Assembly (NCBI RefSeq): GCF_002900365.1
Contig: NZ_CP025979.1
Span: forward strand, 2,542,001-2,606,000
DNA: 64,000 nucleotides
Direction: 5' to 3'
From: Escherichia marmotae
GTDB lineage: Bacteria > Pseudomonadota > Gammaproteobacteria > Enterobacterales > Enterobacteriaceae
Part shown: positions 43,370-53,505 of the stretch, piece after piece
Layout of the letters: every line of letters begins with the position of its first letter
How positions within the stretch are numbered: position 1 is the first letter of the stretch
Position numbers and translations under genes: made by a program
Notes under the pieces: generated by a model
Seen by the model: only the letters and a program-made list of their open reading frames with translations
The model's database searches: none
What the model was told of the DNA's origin: nothing

Positions 43370-45463
43370 TTACACCAACGCGCTCTCCATCTGCTTTTCA
43401 AATGCCTGACGAATTAATCCCATAATGTAAGGAAGTTGTGTTAGGTCGCTGAAACCAATTTCCACATCGCCATTGCCACTACGTGCCATACCGGTTACAT
43501 CTCTTGCCATCCGTTGAGGATCAATCAGTTCGGGAAATGGCATATTCAGTGTCAAATGCAGTTGTTTTTTCTGTGGCACCACATCGACAAAGTTCGTTTC
43601 AGCTTTAAAGGCGATATACCGTTTCAATACTTCCTGCGTAATCCCGGCATCTATACGCATCACTGCATCGCAAAAATAATCAAACAAGATTCGGCTATGC
43701 TCACCTTTTTGTAAGAACGGATAATCATTCAAATTGTACCGGGGCAAGCGGGCCGGTTGCGCACGCCAGACCGCCAATACCTCTTCCGGAAGATACGGCG
43801 TCCCCCAGACCTGGACCGCAAGCTCCGCAAGGCGAGCGGCTCGGGCATGAATGGCAGCTTCATCCCATTTTTCGCACTGTCCAAGACCGATATTCAAATA
43901 GAGCGGGCTATGTTTAAAGCCCTCTTCAATATCGCGTTTTTCCGCAAAAGATCTGTCACTGTAGCGGGAGTTATAGCGCGTTAAAGTGAGATTCCCCAAC
44001 GTATGTAAAAGTTCTTTATGCACACGCTGCCAGTCACTTCCCAGCTCTTCGCGCCATTTAGCCGACAGGTTCTCGTTCTGTGGCATAATGTGTTCAATCG
44101 TAAACTCTTCCACGCGCTCTCTGCGTTTATCGTTTTCCAGTCGTCGTAACCAGTAGCTGCGGCTGCGGAAGTTATAGAGATCGCGAATTTTTAATTCCCG
44201 TTTAAACTCCTCATCGTTGGGAAAACGACGATATGAAGGTAGTTCTAATAAATGCGCCTGAACGCTTTCCAGATATTTTTCTTTATTAATGACCTTATAA
44301 AAAGTCGCAAACGTCTTATTCAGAGAATTTGTCGGAATCGCACATACTGCACGGCGGAAAACATAAGATTCAATTAAACAAATTATGCGCAGGAAATCTT
44401 CGTGAGACAAAACGCTATTTTTATAGTCATGATAAAGCACCAGTAAAAAAGGATACGCCACATCGACTTTTAACTCACGCAAGTCATGAAAAGCCGTGGC
44501 AAGCGATTTGTCACTTTCTTTACCCAATGCCATCGCACAGTAATACTCCGCATAGATGTGAATATCTTCAACCAGCCGATCCACGCCTTTTTCAGCAACA
44601 CTCTGGCTGCGGGCATGCAGTTTAAATGCCTCATAGACTTCATCTGTCCGAGGGATCTCCCCCGTTTTTACCGTCAGATAATGACGCATAAAACTGTCAA
44701 AATATTCGCTGTAACCATGCTGACCAAAAGCGACTTCCATTGGTCGCCAGTGATCTTCATACAACCGGGTTTGATGCTCTGGTTCGAGGCCCATCAGAAT
44801 AAAATTGCGCACCAGATCGGCCTGGCTTAACGCCTTACCGGTGGAATTCATACTTTCAAAAATCAGTTGCGGATTATCCTGACCACGATTAAGCGCCACA
44901 TCGACAATTAATAACTTTGCTAACCCTCGACATAAGGGGATCAAGTCATCACCGAGTTTGGCAATTTGCTCATCAAAGAAAGTAAAGTTTTCCATTATTC
45001 GATGGGAATAGTTTTCTGGCATTGGTCTTTGTTTTATTAACGCCAGCAAACTGTCTTTATCAGTCTCGGTCAGCAGTAATTTAAATCCTTTCTCGCCGTA
45101 CTCATAAGGATTGAGTAAATAATAATTACGCAATTTCATTGCCGAAAAGCCCTCAAAAACTTCGTCTTCGCCAAGATGGCGCGATAAAGCCTCAATCAGC
45201 AACATTGCGGTCGTCAGCCGCTGCTGACCATCAATGACCAGCAACGGAGAAATACCAGAAACCTGATACAACCCCTGCTCTATATAAACAACAGAACCGA
45301 TAAAATGCGCTGATATATCGTCACGCTTTCCGGCACGAATGATGTCGTCCCAAAGTTGCCGACATTGTTGCCCGGTCCATGAATAGGTGCGTTGATAAAT
45401 GGGAATAACAAACTGCTGCGAACGTTTTAAAAAATCGAGTAGGCGAGCCTCTGTGGCTTTCAT
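43370..45463 (-). CDS. DUF262-DUF1524-DUF5655 protein, candidate GmrSD-like type IV restriction enzyme
   Basis: 697 residues. DUF262 (ParB/Srx-like, GmrS) at about 1-230 with PIYQRTYSW, IDGQQRLTT (77-85) and FESMNSTGKALSQADLVRN. DUF1524 (GmrD, HNH-like nuclease) at about 400-560 with EHIMPQN (457-463, His458), TLGNLTLT and FAEKR. A C-terminal DUF5655-type segment covers about 590-690. GmrSD enzymes cut DNA with glycosylated or modified cytosines using NTP. All key motifs are intact. It takes the position of mcrBC in K-12, facing symE. No known symbol. Confidence 0.85.
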   Translation of the reverse strand: MKATEARLLDFLKRSQQFVIPIYQRTYSWTGQQCRQLWDDIIRAGKRDDISAHFIGSVVYIEQGLYQVSGISPLLVIDGQQRLTTAMLLIEALSRHLGEDEVFEGFSAMKLRNYYLLNPYEYGEKGFKLLLTETDKDSLLALIKQRPMPENYSHRIMENFTFFDEQIAKLGDDLIPLCRGLAKLLIVDVALNRGQDNPQLIFESMNSTGKALSQADLVRNFILMGLEPEHQTRLYEDHWRPMEVAFGQHGYSEYFDSFMRHYLTVKTGEIPRTDEVYEAFKLHARSQSVAEKGVDRLVEDIHIYAEYYCAMALGKESDKSLATAFHDLRELKVDVAYPFLLVLYHDYKNSVLSHEDFLRIICLIESYVFRRAVCAIPTNSLNKTFATFYKVINKEKYLESVQAHLLELPSYRRFPNDEEFKRELKIRDLYNFRSRSYWLRRLENDKRRERVEEFTIEHIMPQNENLSAKWREELGSDWQRVHKELLHTLGNLTLTRYNSRYSDRSFAEKRDIEEGFKHSPLYLNIGLGQCEKWDEAAIHARAARLAELAVQVWGTPYLPEEVLAVWRAQPARLPRYNLNDYPFLQKGEHSRILFDYFCDAVMRIDAGITQEVLKRYIAFKAETNFVDVVPQKKQLHLTLNMPFPELIDPQRMARDVTGMARSGNGDVEIGFSDLTQLPYIMGLIRQAFEKQMESALV

Positions 45464-45558
45464 CCTGGCGTCCTTCCATGAAGCAATAATGGCGCAATAA
45501 TAACCACTTCCTTGTGGAGGTTATAGAGAAATCCTGTTTATCCGCGACGAACTGTCCT

Positions 45559-45723
45559 TCACTCCACATCCTCCCTGCGCAACCCAATATCCTTCAACCG
45601 CTCATCACTCATCTGCTGTAACACGCGCCGGGTCTGCTTTTTCAGCCACCAGCTTCTCACCGCCTGCCAGAGTTGCACAAGGCCGATAAACGGCGCTTTG
45701 GCTTTGTTTTCGTGAAATTACAT
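45559..45723 (-). pseudogene. yjiS: yjiS (DUF1127), stop codon directly after the start
   Basis: A 54-codon frame with the K-12 YjiS sequence pattern (APFIGLVQLWQAV, TRRVLQQMSDERLKDIGLRREDVE) is complete, with a GGAGG-type site upstream, but codon 2 is TAA where K-12 has GAA (one base change). DUF1127 proteins are small basic regulators of RNA turnover or phosphate/carbon metabolism in other bacteria. Initiation at a downstream GTG (codon 15) could still give a 40-residue form containing the whole DUF1127 core. Confidence 0.85.
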
Positions 45724-45924
45724 CTGCTGCCTCCTCATCTTTCAGAGGCTTCATCATCCGCCTTCTGGCAGCTCACAATGCAGATACAACTATTACTTTT
45801 ATTTAACATACAGACAGGTTAAAACAGCATCTACAAATATCGTAAATTCAATAGATTGCAGATAAAATGTAAGTCTGATAAGCGTAGCGCATCAGGCAGT
45901 TTTTCGTATGCCATCAGTCTCTGA
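45724..45924. repeat. Intergenic with REP-like unit between yjiS and rpnD
   Basis: AT-rich spacer; 45868-45899 holds a shortened REP-like palindrome (TCTGATAAGCGTAGCGCATC core). K-12 has yjiR in this gap; none of it is recognisable here. Confidence 0.5.
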
Positions 45925-46869
45925 TTAGTACTCGATCCATGGATCGCGCTTGCTTTCAGGCAAGGGCTGCTCTAATGCCTGCATTTGATCTGCCGAAAGT
46001 CCGGTGATTTTTTGTATCCATTCAGGATCTGCCCCATTCTGCAACAACAATCGGAGGGGGCGCAGTTCCCCTTCTTCTTTCCCTTTCTCCCTCCCCAACA
46101 GCCATCCATCATGATGAATTCGCTCTGCAATCGTCATTATTCGCTCCCTTTGTTGTGGCATTCGACGGGTAAGTTCGCTGATAAACTTCTTAAAACGCGC
46201 TTCATCACCAGTCAGTAAAATGTAATTTAACAGCGCAGTTATCTGGCTGTCATTAGCACACTCTGTAACCAGTAATACTACCAGTTGATCGATAAGCCCC
46301 ATCAGATCGCGCTGGCGAATATGCTTTTGGATCAACTCCAACAGGGCGACTCTGCGATGCTGCACAATCTCGTCGTCCGGCACCACGGTGACATCCACCA
46401 GCGGGAACGCGGCGGAATAAAGTTTCCGTGCGGTAGCCGGGTCGGCAAATTCATCCAGCCAGCACAAAGACCAGGGATAAGGACTACGGCTACCGTGATA
46501 AAACAGCATAGGGATGACCAGCGGTAGCGGTTGGCGTTTATCATGCTCTATATGGCGCTGCATCACCGCCATGGAATATCGCATCAGACGAAAGGCCATA
46601 TGAATATCCTCGCTGCTCTGATGTTCAATCACCACATAGATATAGCCATCACCTTCGCGGGTCTTTACCGACCACAGAATATCAGAGTGTAGCGCCCGCA
46701 ATTTTTCATCGACAAAGCGGGCTGATTCCAGTTTTAAGGTGTCGAGATCGCACAGTTCACGTAAATCTTTGGGTAAGTGGATCTCCATAAAATCCCGCGC
46801 GGTGTCAGGGTGGGTGAGAAAGGATTTAAATAATGCGTCATGCGGCGTGCTGGTCGTGAAGTTTGTCAT
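45925..46869 (-). CDS. rpnD: Rpn-family recombination-promoting nuclease/transposase (RpnD type)
   Basis: 314 residues: Rpn (PDDEXK_2) nuclease domain at about 1-200 with catalytic Asp63 in HSDILWSV and Glu82/Gln84 in IEHQSS, followed by a helical, charged C-terminal part. Rpn proteins are RecA-independent recombination nucleases; their 3' ends in some family members encode a small antitoxin-like protein from an internal start. Here an internal ATG (MTIAERIHHDGW) near residue 243 could serve. In K-12 this locus (yjiP/yjiQ) is split; here the frame is complete. Confidence 0.85.
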   Translation of the reverse strand: MTNFTTSTPHDALFKSFLTHPDTARDFMEIHLPKDLRELCDLDTLKLESARFVDEKLRALHSDILWSVKTREGDGYIYVVIEHQSSEDIHMAFRLMRYSMAVMQRHIEHDKRQPLPLVIPMLFYHGSRSPYPWSLCWLDEFADPATARKLYSAAFPLVDVTVVPDDEIVQHRRVALLELIQKHIRQRDLMGLIDQLVVLLVTECANDSQITALLNYILLTGDEARFKKFISELTRRMPQQRERIMTIAERIHHDGWLLGREKGKEEGELRPLRLLLQNGADPEWIQKITGLSADQMQALEQPLPESKRDPWIEY

Positions 46870-47053
46870 GGCGAGCCATCACCTATAAAAGAGATGGCCT
46901 GACTTTAGCGATTAATAAACCGACTCTCACCCGGTAATTTCCCATTCCCCGAGGCGCTTTCCAGGCTATTTTGGTTCTCCTGCAAGCGATACATTTTTCT
47001 GGAAGGCATCTCGATTTTTGCGTGAATCTACCGCCAGGCTCTATCCTTACGAT

Positions 47054-48334
47054 ATGAATAAAATCATTGAACTCCGACGCGCCAAAATGCTGGCGCTCTC
47101 TTTGCTGCTCGTCGCCGCTGCGACCTTTGTTGTTACGCTTTTTCTACCCGCCAATTTTTGGGTGAGTGGTGTTAAGGCTATCGCAGAGGCGGCAATGGTC
47201 GGCGCGCTGGCAGACTGGTTTGCGGTGGTGGCGTTGTTTCGCCGCGTGCCGATTCCGATTATTTCTCGCCATACGGCGATTATTCCGCGAAATAAAGACC
47301 GGATTGGCGAAAACCTCGGCCAGTTCGTGCAGGAAAAATTTCTTGATACCCAATCGCTGGTCGCGCTGATTCGTCGTCATGAACCGGCATTATTGATTGG
47401 CAACTGGTTTAGCCAGCCGGAAAACGCCCGCCGTGTCGGTCAGCATCTGTTGCAGATCATGAGTGGTTTTCTCGAACTGACCGATGATGCACGTATTCAG
47501 CGTCTGCTTAAGCGCGCGGTGCATCGGGCGATTGATAAAGTGGATCTTTCCGGCACCAGTGCATTGATGCTGGAGAGCATGACCAAAAACGATCGTCATC
47601 AGGTGCTGCTCGATACGCTGATCGCACAGTTGATTGCCCTGCTCCAGCGTGATAAATCGCGCAAATTTATCGCCCAGCAGATTGTCCGCTGGCTGGAGAG
47701 TGAACACCCGCTAAAAGCCAAAATTTTGCCTACCGAATGGCTGGGTGAACATAGCGCAGAGTTGGTTTCTGATGCCGTGAATTCTTTGCTTGATGATATC
47801 AGCCGCGATCGCGCTCATCAGATCCGCCATGCGTTTGATCGCGCCACCTTTGCGTTGATCGATAAGCTAAAAAACGATCCCGAAATGGCGGCGCGCGCCG
47901 ACAATATCAAAGCGTATCTGAAAGAAGATGAAGCCTTTAACCGCTATCTCAGTGAATTGTGGGGGGATTTACGGCAGTGGCTGAAAGCGGATATCAACAG
48001 CGAAGACTCTCGCGTGAAGGAGCGTATCGCGCGGGCAGGTCAGTGGTTTGGGGAGACGTTAATTGCCGATGACGCCTTGCGGGCGTCGTTAAATGGTCAT
48101 CTCGAACAGGCCGCGCACCGCGTCGCGCCTGAGTTTTCGGCATTCCTGACGCGACACATTACTGACACGGTAAAAAGCTGGGATGCGCGCGATATGTCAC
48201 GGCAAATCGAGTTAAATATCGGCAAAGATCTCCAGTTTATCCGCGTTAATGGCACGCTGGTTGGGGGTTGTATCGGGTTGATACTGTATCTTTTATCGCA
48301 AATCCCGACCTTGTTATCCATCGGCAATTTTTAG
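47054..48334 (+). CDS. yjiN: YjiN, DUF445 membrane protein
   Basis: 426 residues from MNKIIELRRAK (K-12 length). N-terminal membrane segment, the DUF445 motif WVSGVKAIAEAAMVGALADWFAVVALFRRVP, a long helical middle region and a C-terminal membrane segment. Function unknown. The K-12 multidrug exporter gene mdtM that lies next to it is absent; only 184 bp separate yjiN from rpnD. Confidence 0.9.
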   Translation: MNKIIELRRAKMLALSLLLVAAATFVVTLFLPANFWVSGVKAIAEAAMVGALADWFAVVALFRRVPIPIISRHTAIIPRNKDRIGENLGQFVQEKFLDTQSLVALIRRHEPALLIGNWFSQPENARRVGQHLLQIMSGFLELTDDARIQRLLKRAVHRAIDKVDLSGTSALMLESMTKNDRHQVLLDTLIAQLIALLQRDKSRKFIAQQIVRWLESEHPLKAKILPTEWLGEHSAELVSDAVNSLLDDISRDRAHQIRHAFDRATFALIDKLKNDPEMAARADNIKAYLKEDEAFNRYLSELWGDLRQWLKADINSEDSRVKERIARAGQWFGETLIADDALRASLNGHLEQAAHRVAPEFSAFLTRHITDTVKSWDARDMSRQIELNIGKDLQFIRVNGTLVGGCIGLILYLLSQIPTLLSIGNF

Positions 48335-48452
48335 AGATCAATGAAAATACGCTAAGAGGCTAACCGCGAGAGAGATCAAATAAACCACACTAAAAACATG
48401 GTAATAATGTGGCCTCTTTTCATCATCTCCCGTGTTACGGGGAAGGAAAATC

Positions 48453-49604
48453 ATGTCACTTGTCACCGATCTACCCACCATTTTCGATCAGTTCTCCGAA
48501 GCTCGCCAAAAAGGCTTTCTCACCGTCATGGATCTCAAAGAGCGCGGCATTCCGCTGGTTGGCACCTACTGCACGTTTATGCCGCAGGAGATCCCAATGG
48601 CCGCCGGGGCGGTTGTTGTCTCGCTCTGTTCCACCTCTGATGAAACCATTGAAGAAGCGGAGAAAGATCTGCCGCGCAACCTCTGTCCGCTGATTAAAAG
48701 TAGCTACGGCTTCGGCAAAACTGATAAATGCCCTTACTTTTACTTTTCTGATCTGGTGGTCGGTGAAACTACCTGCGACGGCAAAAAGAAAATGTACGAG
48801 TACATGGCGGAGTTTAAACCCGTGCATGTGATGCAACTGCCGAACAGTGTGCAGGACGAGGCTTCGCGCGCGTTGTGGAAAGCTGAAATGCTGCGCTTGC
48901 AAAAGGTAGTGGAAGAACGTTTCGGACAAGAGATCACAGAAGACGCGTTGCGCGATGCCATTACACTGAAAAATCGCGAACGCCGTGCACTGGCGAACTT
49001 CTATCATCTGGGGCAGTTAAATCCCCCGGCGCTTAGCGGCAGCGACATTCTGAAAGTCGTTTACGGCGCAACCTTCCGTTTCGATAAAGACGCATTGATC
49101 AATGAACTGGATACAATGACCGCCCGCGTTCGTCAGCAATGGGAAGAAGGTCAGCGGCTGGAGCCGCGTCCACGCATTTTAATTACCGGCTGCCCAATTG
49201 GCGGCGCAGCAGAGAAAGTGGTGCGCGCGATTGAAGAGAACGGCGGCTGGGTGGTCGGTTATGAAAACTGCACGGGGGCAAAAGCGACTGAGCAATGTGT
49301 GGCGGAAACGGGCGATGTCTATGATGCGCTGGCCGACAAGTATCTGGCGATTGGCTGCTCCTGTGTTTCTCCGAATGATCAACGTCTGAAAATGCTCAGC
49401 CAGATGGTGGAGGAGTATCAGGTCGATGGCGTGGTAGACGTGATTTTGCAGGCGTGCCATACCTACGCGGTGGAATCGTTGGCGATTAAATGTCACGTGC
49501 GCCAGCAGCACAACATTCCTTATATCGCCATTGAAACGGACTACTCCACTTCGGATATCGGGCAGCTCAGTACCCGCGTCGCGGCCTTTATTGAGATGCT
49601 GTAA
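48453..49604 (+). CDS. yjiM: YjiM, 2-hydroxyacyl-CoA dehydratase-like subunit (HgdB family)
   Basis: 383 residues from MSLVTDLP. Belongs to the HgdB/BcrC family whose members bind Fe-S clusters and are activated by HgdC-type ATPases. Conserved cysteines are in YCTFMPQEIPMAAG, CPLIKSSYGF, ITGCPIG and AIGCSC. YjiL, the next gene 9 bp downstream, is the matching activator but is broken here. Expected to act anaerobically; substrate unknown. Confidence 0.9.
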   Translation: MSLVTDLPTIFDQFSEARQKGFLTVMDLKERGIPLVGTYCTFMPQEIPMAAGAVVVSLCSTSDETIEEAEKDLPRNLCPLIKSSYGFGKTDKCPYFYFSDLVVGETTCDGKKKMYEYMAEFKPVHVMQLPNSVQDEASRALWKAEMLRLQKVVEERFGQEITEDALRDAITLKNRERRALANFYHLGQLNPPALSGSDILKVVYGATFRFDKDALINELDTMTARVRQQWEEGQRLEPRPRILITGCPIGGAAEKVVRAIEENGGWVVGYENCTGAKATEQCVAETGDVYDALADKYLAIGCSCVSPNDQRLKMLSQMVEEYQVDGVVDVILQACHTYAVESLAIKCHVRQQHNIPYIAIETDYSTSDIGQLSTRVAAFIEML

Positions 49605-49613
49605 GAGGTGGCT

Positions 49614-50377
<764 letters not shown>

Positions 50378-50381
<4 letters not shown>

Positions 50382-50635
50382 AAGAGTATCTTTTTTTATT
50401 TCACTCAACGGTCGGCGTCGTGCAAACGCGCAAGGCGTTGCAAGCAGCGGGCATGGCTTTTCGCGTCTCGGATATTCCCCGTGAGTTACGTGGAGGCTGT
50501 GGGCTATGCATCTGGTTGAGGTGTCCTGCTGGTGAGGAAACACAATGGGTTATCCCAGGTCAAACAGAGTCAATTTATTATCAGCAGGATGGGAGCTGGC
50601 TGTGTATTGCAGATTACGATTCAACTCCGCGTTAA
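50378..50635 (+). CDS. DUF3343 small protein (putative Se/S carrier-like)
   Basis: 85 residues. HSTVGVVQTRKALQAAGMAFRVSDIPRELRGGCGLCIWL has the DUF3343 pattern, including the conserved GCG-x-C cysteines. Such proteins occur beside HgdB/HgdC-type and YedE/YedF-type genes in anaerobes and are proposed sulfur/selenium carriers. Overlaps yjiL by 4 bp (ATGA), so it is the third gene of yjiM-yjiL. I do not recall an annotated counterpart at this place in K-12. Confidence 0.75.
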
Positions 50636-50699
50636 GGATTCATTAAGATCGCTACGTATACTTCTCGATATCTTATTGATTTGCCTTAAAGGGAATGCC

Positions 50700-51560
50700 A
50701 TGACAAAAAGTTTTTCGTTACATAAACGCATCACGGGTATTGCTATTCTTTTTGCCATCGTAGTCGTGAGTTTTTTCTTTGTGCAATCTTGCGCCCGTAA
50801 AAGCAATCATGCGACATCATTTCAGAATTACCACGCCACCATTGACGGCAAAGAAATTGAAGGTGTAACGAATAATATCTCCTCGCTGACCTGGTCGGCA
50901 CAGAGCAATACCCTGTTTAGTACTATCAACAAGCCCGCGGCAATTGTTGAAATGACCACCAATGGCGACTTGATCCGCACTATTCCTCTGGATTTTGTGA
51001 AAGATCTCGAGACGATCGAATACATTGGCGATAATCAGTTTGTCATTAGCGATGAGCGCGATTATGCCATTTATGTCATTTCTCTTAATGAAAACTCAGA
51101 GGTGAAAATCCTCAAAAAAATAAAAATCCCGCTGCAGGAAACGCCGATCAATAGTGGTTTTGAAGGACTGGCTTATTCTCGCCAGGACCACACTTTTTGG
51201 TTTTTTAAAGAGAAAAACCCGATTGAGATCTATAAAGTTACCGGACTATTACGTAGTGACGAGTTGCACATTAGCAAGGATAAATCATTACAACGGCAAT
51301 TTACTTTAGACGACGTGTCTGGCGCGGAATTTAACCCACAAAAAAATACACTTCTGGTGCTGTCTCATGAGTCTCGCGCACTCCAGGAAGTCACCCAAAC
51401 AGGCGAGGTCATCGGTGAGATGTCGCTTACCAAAGGTAGCCGGGGTTTGTCACATAACATCAAACAGGCCGAAGGGATAGCGATGGACGCCACTGGCAAT
51501 ATCTATATCGTTGGCGAACCCAATCTTTTTTATCGCTTTACCCCTACATCATCACATTAA
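50700..51560 (+). CDS. yjiK: YjiK, SdiA-regulated-family beta-propeller protein
   Basis: 286 residues from MTKSFSLHKRITG. One N-terminal membrane segment (signal anchor or lipoprotein-like with Cys near residue 31), then a PF06977-type beta-propeller with phosphatase-like/esterase repeats (GFEGLAYSRQDHTFWFFKEKNP). Periplasmic, function unknown. Confidence 0.85.
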   Translation: MTKSFSLHKRITGIAILFAIVVVSFFFVQSCARKSNHATSFQNYHATIDGKEIEGVTNNISSLTWSAQSNTLFSTINKPAAIVEMTTNGDLIRTIPLDFVKDLETIEYIGDNQFVISDERDYAIYVISLNENSEVKILKKIKIPLQETPINSGFEGLAYSRQDHTFWFFKEKNPIEIYKVTGLLRSDELHISKDKSLQRQFTLDDVSGAEFNPQKNTLLVLSHESRALQEVTQTGEVIGEMSLTKGSRGLSHNIKQAEGIAMDATGNIYIVGEPNLFYRFTPTSSH

Positions 51561-51627
51561 CAGGCTGGCATGTTTTCCTTTTTTGTTATTAACTTGTTAA
51601 CAACAAAAAATACAAATAAGGTAAAAC

Positions 51628-52806
51628 ATGTCCCCTTCATTGCATCCCGTAGAACGCTTCTCTTTCAGCACCGCGTTTTTCGGGATGCTGGTTCTGACCT
51701 TAGGGATGGGGTTAGGCCGCTTTCTGTATACGCCAATGCTACCTGTCATGCTGGCGGAAGGAACGTTTTCATTTAGCGAACTGTCGTGGATTGCCAGCGG
51801 CAACTACGCAGGGTATCTGGCAGGCAGCATGCTGTTTTCATTCGGCGCGTTTCATCTGCCGTCGCGTCTGCGCCCGTTTTTATTGGCTTGCGCCCTAGCA
51901 ACCGGATTATTGATCCTCGCGATGGCATGGTTGCCGACTTTTGTTCTGGTGTTGTTGATTCGCTTTCTGGCGGGCGTCGCCAGCGCCGGAATGCTGATAT
52001 TCGGCTCGACGCTGATTATGCAACATACCCGCCATCCCTTTGTGCTTGCGGCGCTGTTTTCTGGCGTTGGCGTCGGTATCGCGCTGGGCAATGAATATGT
52101 GCTGGCGGGACTGCATTTTACCCTCTCCTCGCAAACATTGTGGCAAGGAGCCGGAGCGCTTTCTGCCATTATATTGATTGTTCTGGCACTATTGATCCCG
52201 TCGAAAAAACACCTCATCGCGCCTGCGCCGTTGGCAAAAAACGATCAACAGATGATGAGTTGGTGGTTGCTGGCGATTCTGTATGGTCTGGCAGGTTTTG
52301 GTTATATCATCGTCGCCACTTATCTGCCGCTGATGGCGAAAGATGCAGGCTCGCCATTGTTAACCGCCCATCTCTGGACGCTGGTTGGCTTGTCGATTGT
52401 CCCGGGTTGCTTTGGCTGGCTGTGGGCGGCAAAACGCTGGGGAGCGTTACCTTGCCTGACAGCGAACTTACTGGTGCAGGCGATCTGCGTACTGTTAACC
52501 CTCGCCAGCAGCTCGCCTTTATTACTCATCATCAGTAGTGTTGGATTTGGCGGCACCTTTATGGGTACCACCTCGCTGGTGATGACCATCGCCCGCCAGC
52601 TTAGTGTGCCGGGAAACCTCAACCTGTTAGGCTTTGTGACGCTTATTTACGGCATTGGGCAAATTCTTGGCCCGGCGCTGACCAGTTTGCTCGGCAACGG
52701 AACATCGGCTCTCGCCAGTGCCACTCTCTGTGGCGCAGCGGCGTTGTTTATTGCGGCGCTGATCTGCACAGTGCAATTGTTTAAGCTGCAAGTGGTGACT
52801 TCATAA
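51628..52806 (+). CDS. yjiJ: YjiJ, MFS-type transporter (YbfB/YjiJ family)
   Basis: 392 residues, 12 predicted membrane segments; LGMGLGRFLYTPMLPVM near the N-terminus is the family signature. Substrate unknown. Its last 6 bp overlap the end of the convergent kptA. Confidence 0.9.
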   Translation: MSPSLHPVERFSFSTAFFGMLVLTLGMGLGRFLYTPMLPVMLAEGTFSFSELSWIASGNYAGYLAGSMLFSFGAFHLPSRLRPFLLACALATGLLILAMAWLPTFVLVLLIRFLAGVASAGMLIFGSTLIMQHTRHPFVLAALFSGVGVGIALGNEYVLAGLHFTLSSQTLWQGAGALSAIILIVLALLIPSKKHLIAPAPLAKNDQQMMSWWLLAILYGLAGFGYIIVATYLPLMAKDAGSPLLTAHLWTLVGLSIVPGCFGWLWAAKRWGALPCLTANLLVQAICVLLTLASSSPLLLIISSVGFGGTFMGTTSLVMTIARQLSVPGNLNLLGFVTLIYGIGQILGPALTSLLGNGTSALASATLCGAAALFIAALICTVQLFKLQVVTS

Positions 52807-53373
52807 GGGCTGTTTCCCTTGCCAGTCAAGAAACTCAACCGCAACAGTTGATGTCAGCCAGACCCCGTTTTCCGCTTGCCAGAAAGGTATTCCTCGTTTC
52901 GCCATTTCCTGTGCTTTGACGGTTAAGATAACCGGCGTTCCGTGTCTTTCTCCTACTTTGCGAGCTGTCGCTTCATCAGCAGAGAGATGCACATAGTGAC
53001 GCTCCCCTGCAATTAATCCCTGACTTTTTATCGCCTCAAGGAAACGACTTGCCGTACCGTGGTAGAGAAATTGTGGCGGTGTTTTTTCGGTGAAGGCAAT
53101 AGCGACCTGCGAAGTCGAATGCCCCTGAACAGCACGAATACACCTACCATCACTGGAATAACTAAAGCGCTTCTTATCACTGGTGGCGACCACGGAATCC
53201 AGTAATGCACGCGTTAACCGCTTGCCCGCTTTTTGTGCACAGAGTATGAGCTTATCGATATTCGCCCACCCTTCACGATCCAGCACGATGCCAATCGCCT
53301 CTGGTTTATGTCGGAGGACAAAACTTAAAAACTTACTCGTATCCGCCAGATCTTTTTCACTGTACTTTGCCAT
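52801..53373 (-). CDS. kptA: KptA, RNA 2'-phosphotransferase (Tpt1 homolog)
   Basis: 190 residues. Tpt1-family: LSFVLRHKPEAIG at the N-terminus, FLYHGT and HYVHLS in the C-terminal ADP-ribosyltransferase-like domain. Removes 2'-phosphate from RNA using NAD+. A few residues longer than K-12 at the C-terminus, reaching into the end of yjiJ. Confidence 0.92.
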   Translation of the reverse strand: MAKYSEKDLADTSKFLSFVLRHKPEAIGIVLDREGWANIDKLILCAQKAGKRLTRALLDSVVATSDKKRFSYSSDGRCIRAVQGHSTSQVAIAFTEKTPPQFLYHGTASRFLEAIKSQGLIAGERHYVHLSADEATARKVGERHGTPVILTVKAQEMAKRGIPFWQAENGVWLTSTVAVEFLDWQGKQPL

Positions 53374-53505
53374 TTTGCATTCATCCTTGTATTTTCTGCC
53401 TTTACTTACTCATCGTTATTGTCACTGTGTTTATGAATTTTCTGCAACTCAATCCTATTTTTCCACTCTGCAAAAAACACGTAGCAACACACGGTCACAA
53501 AAACG

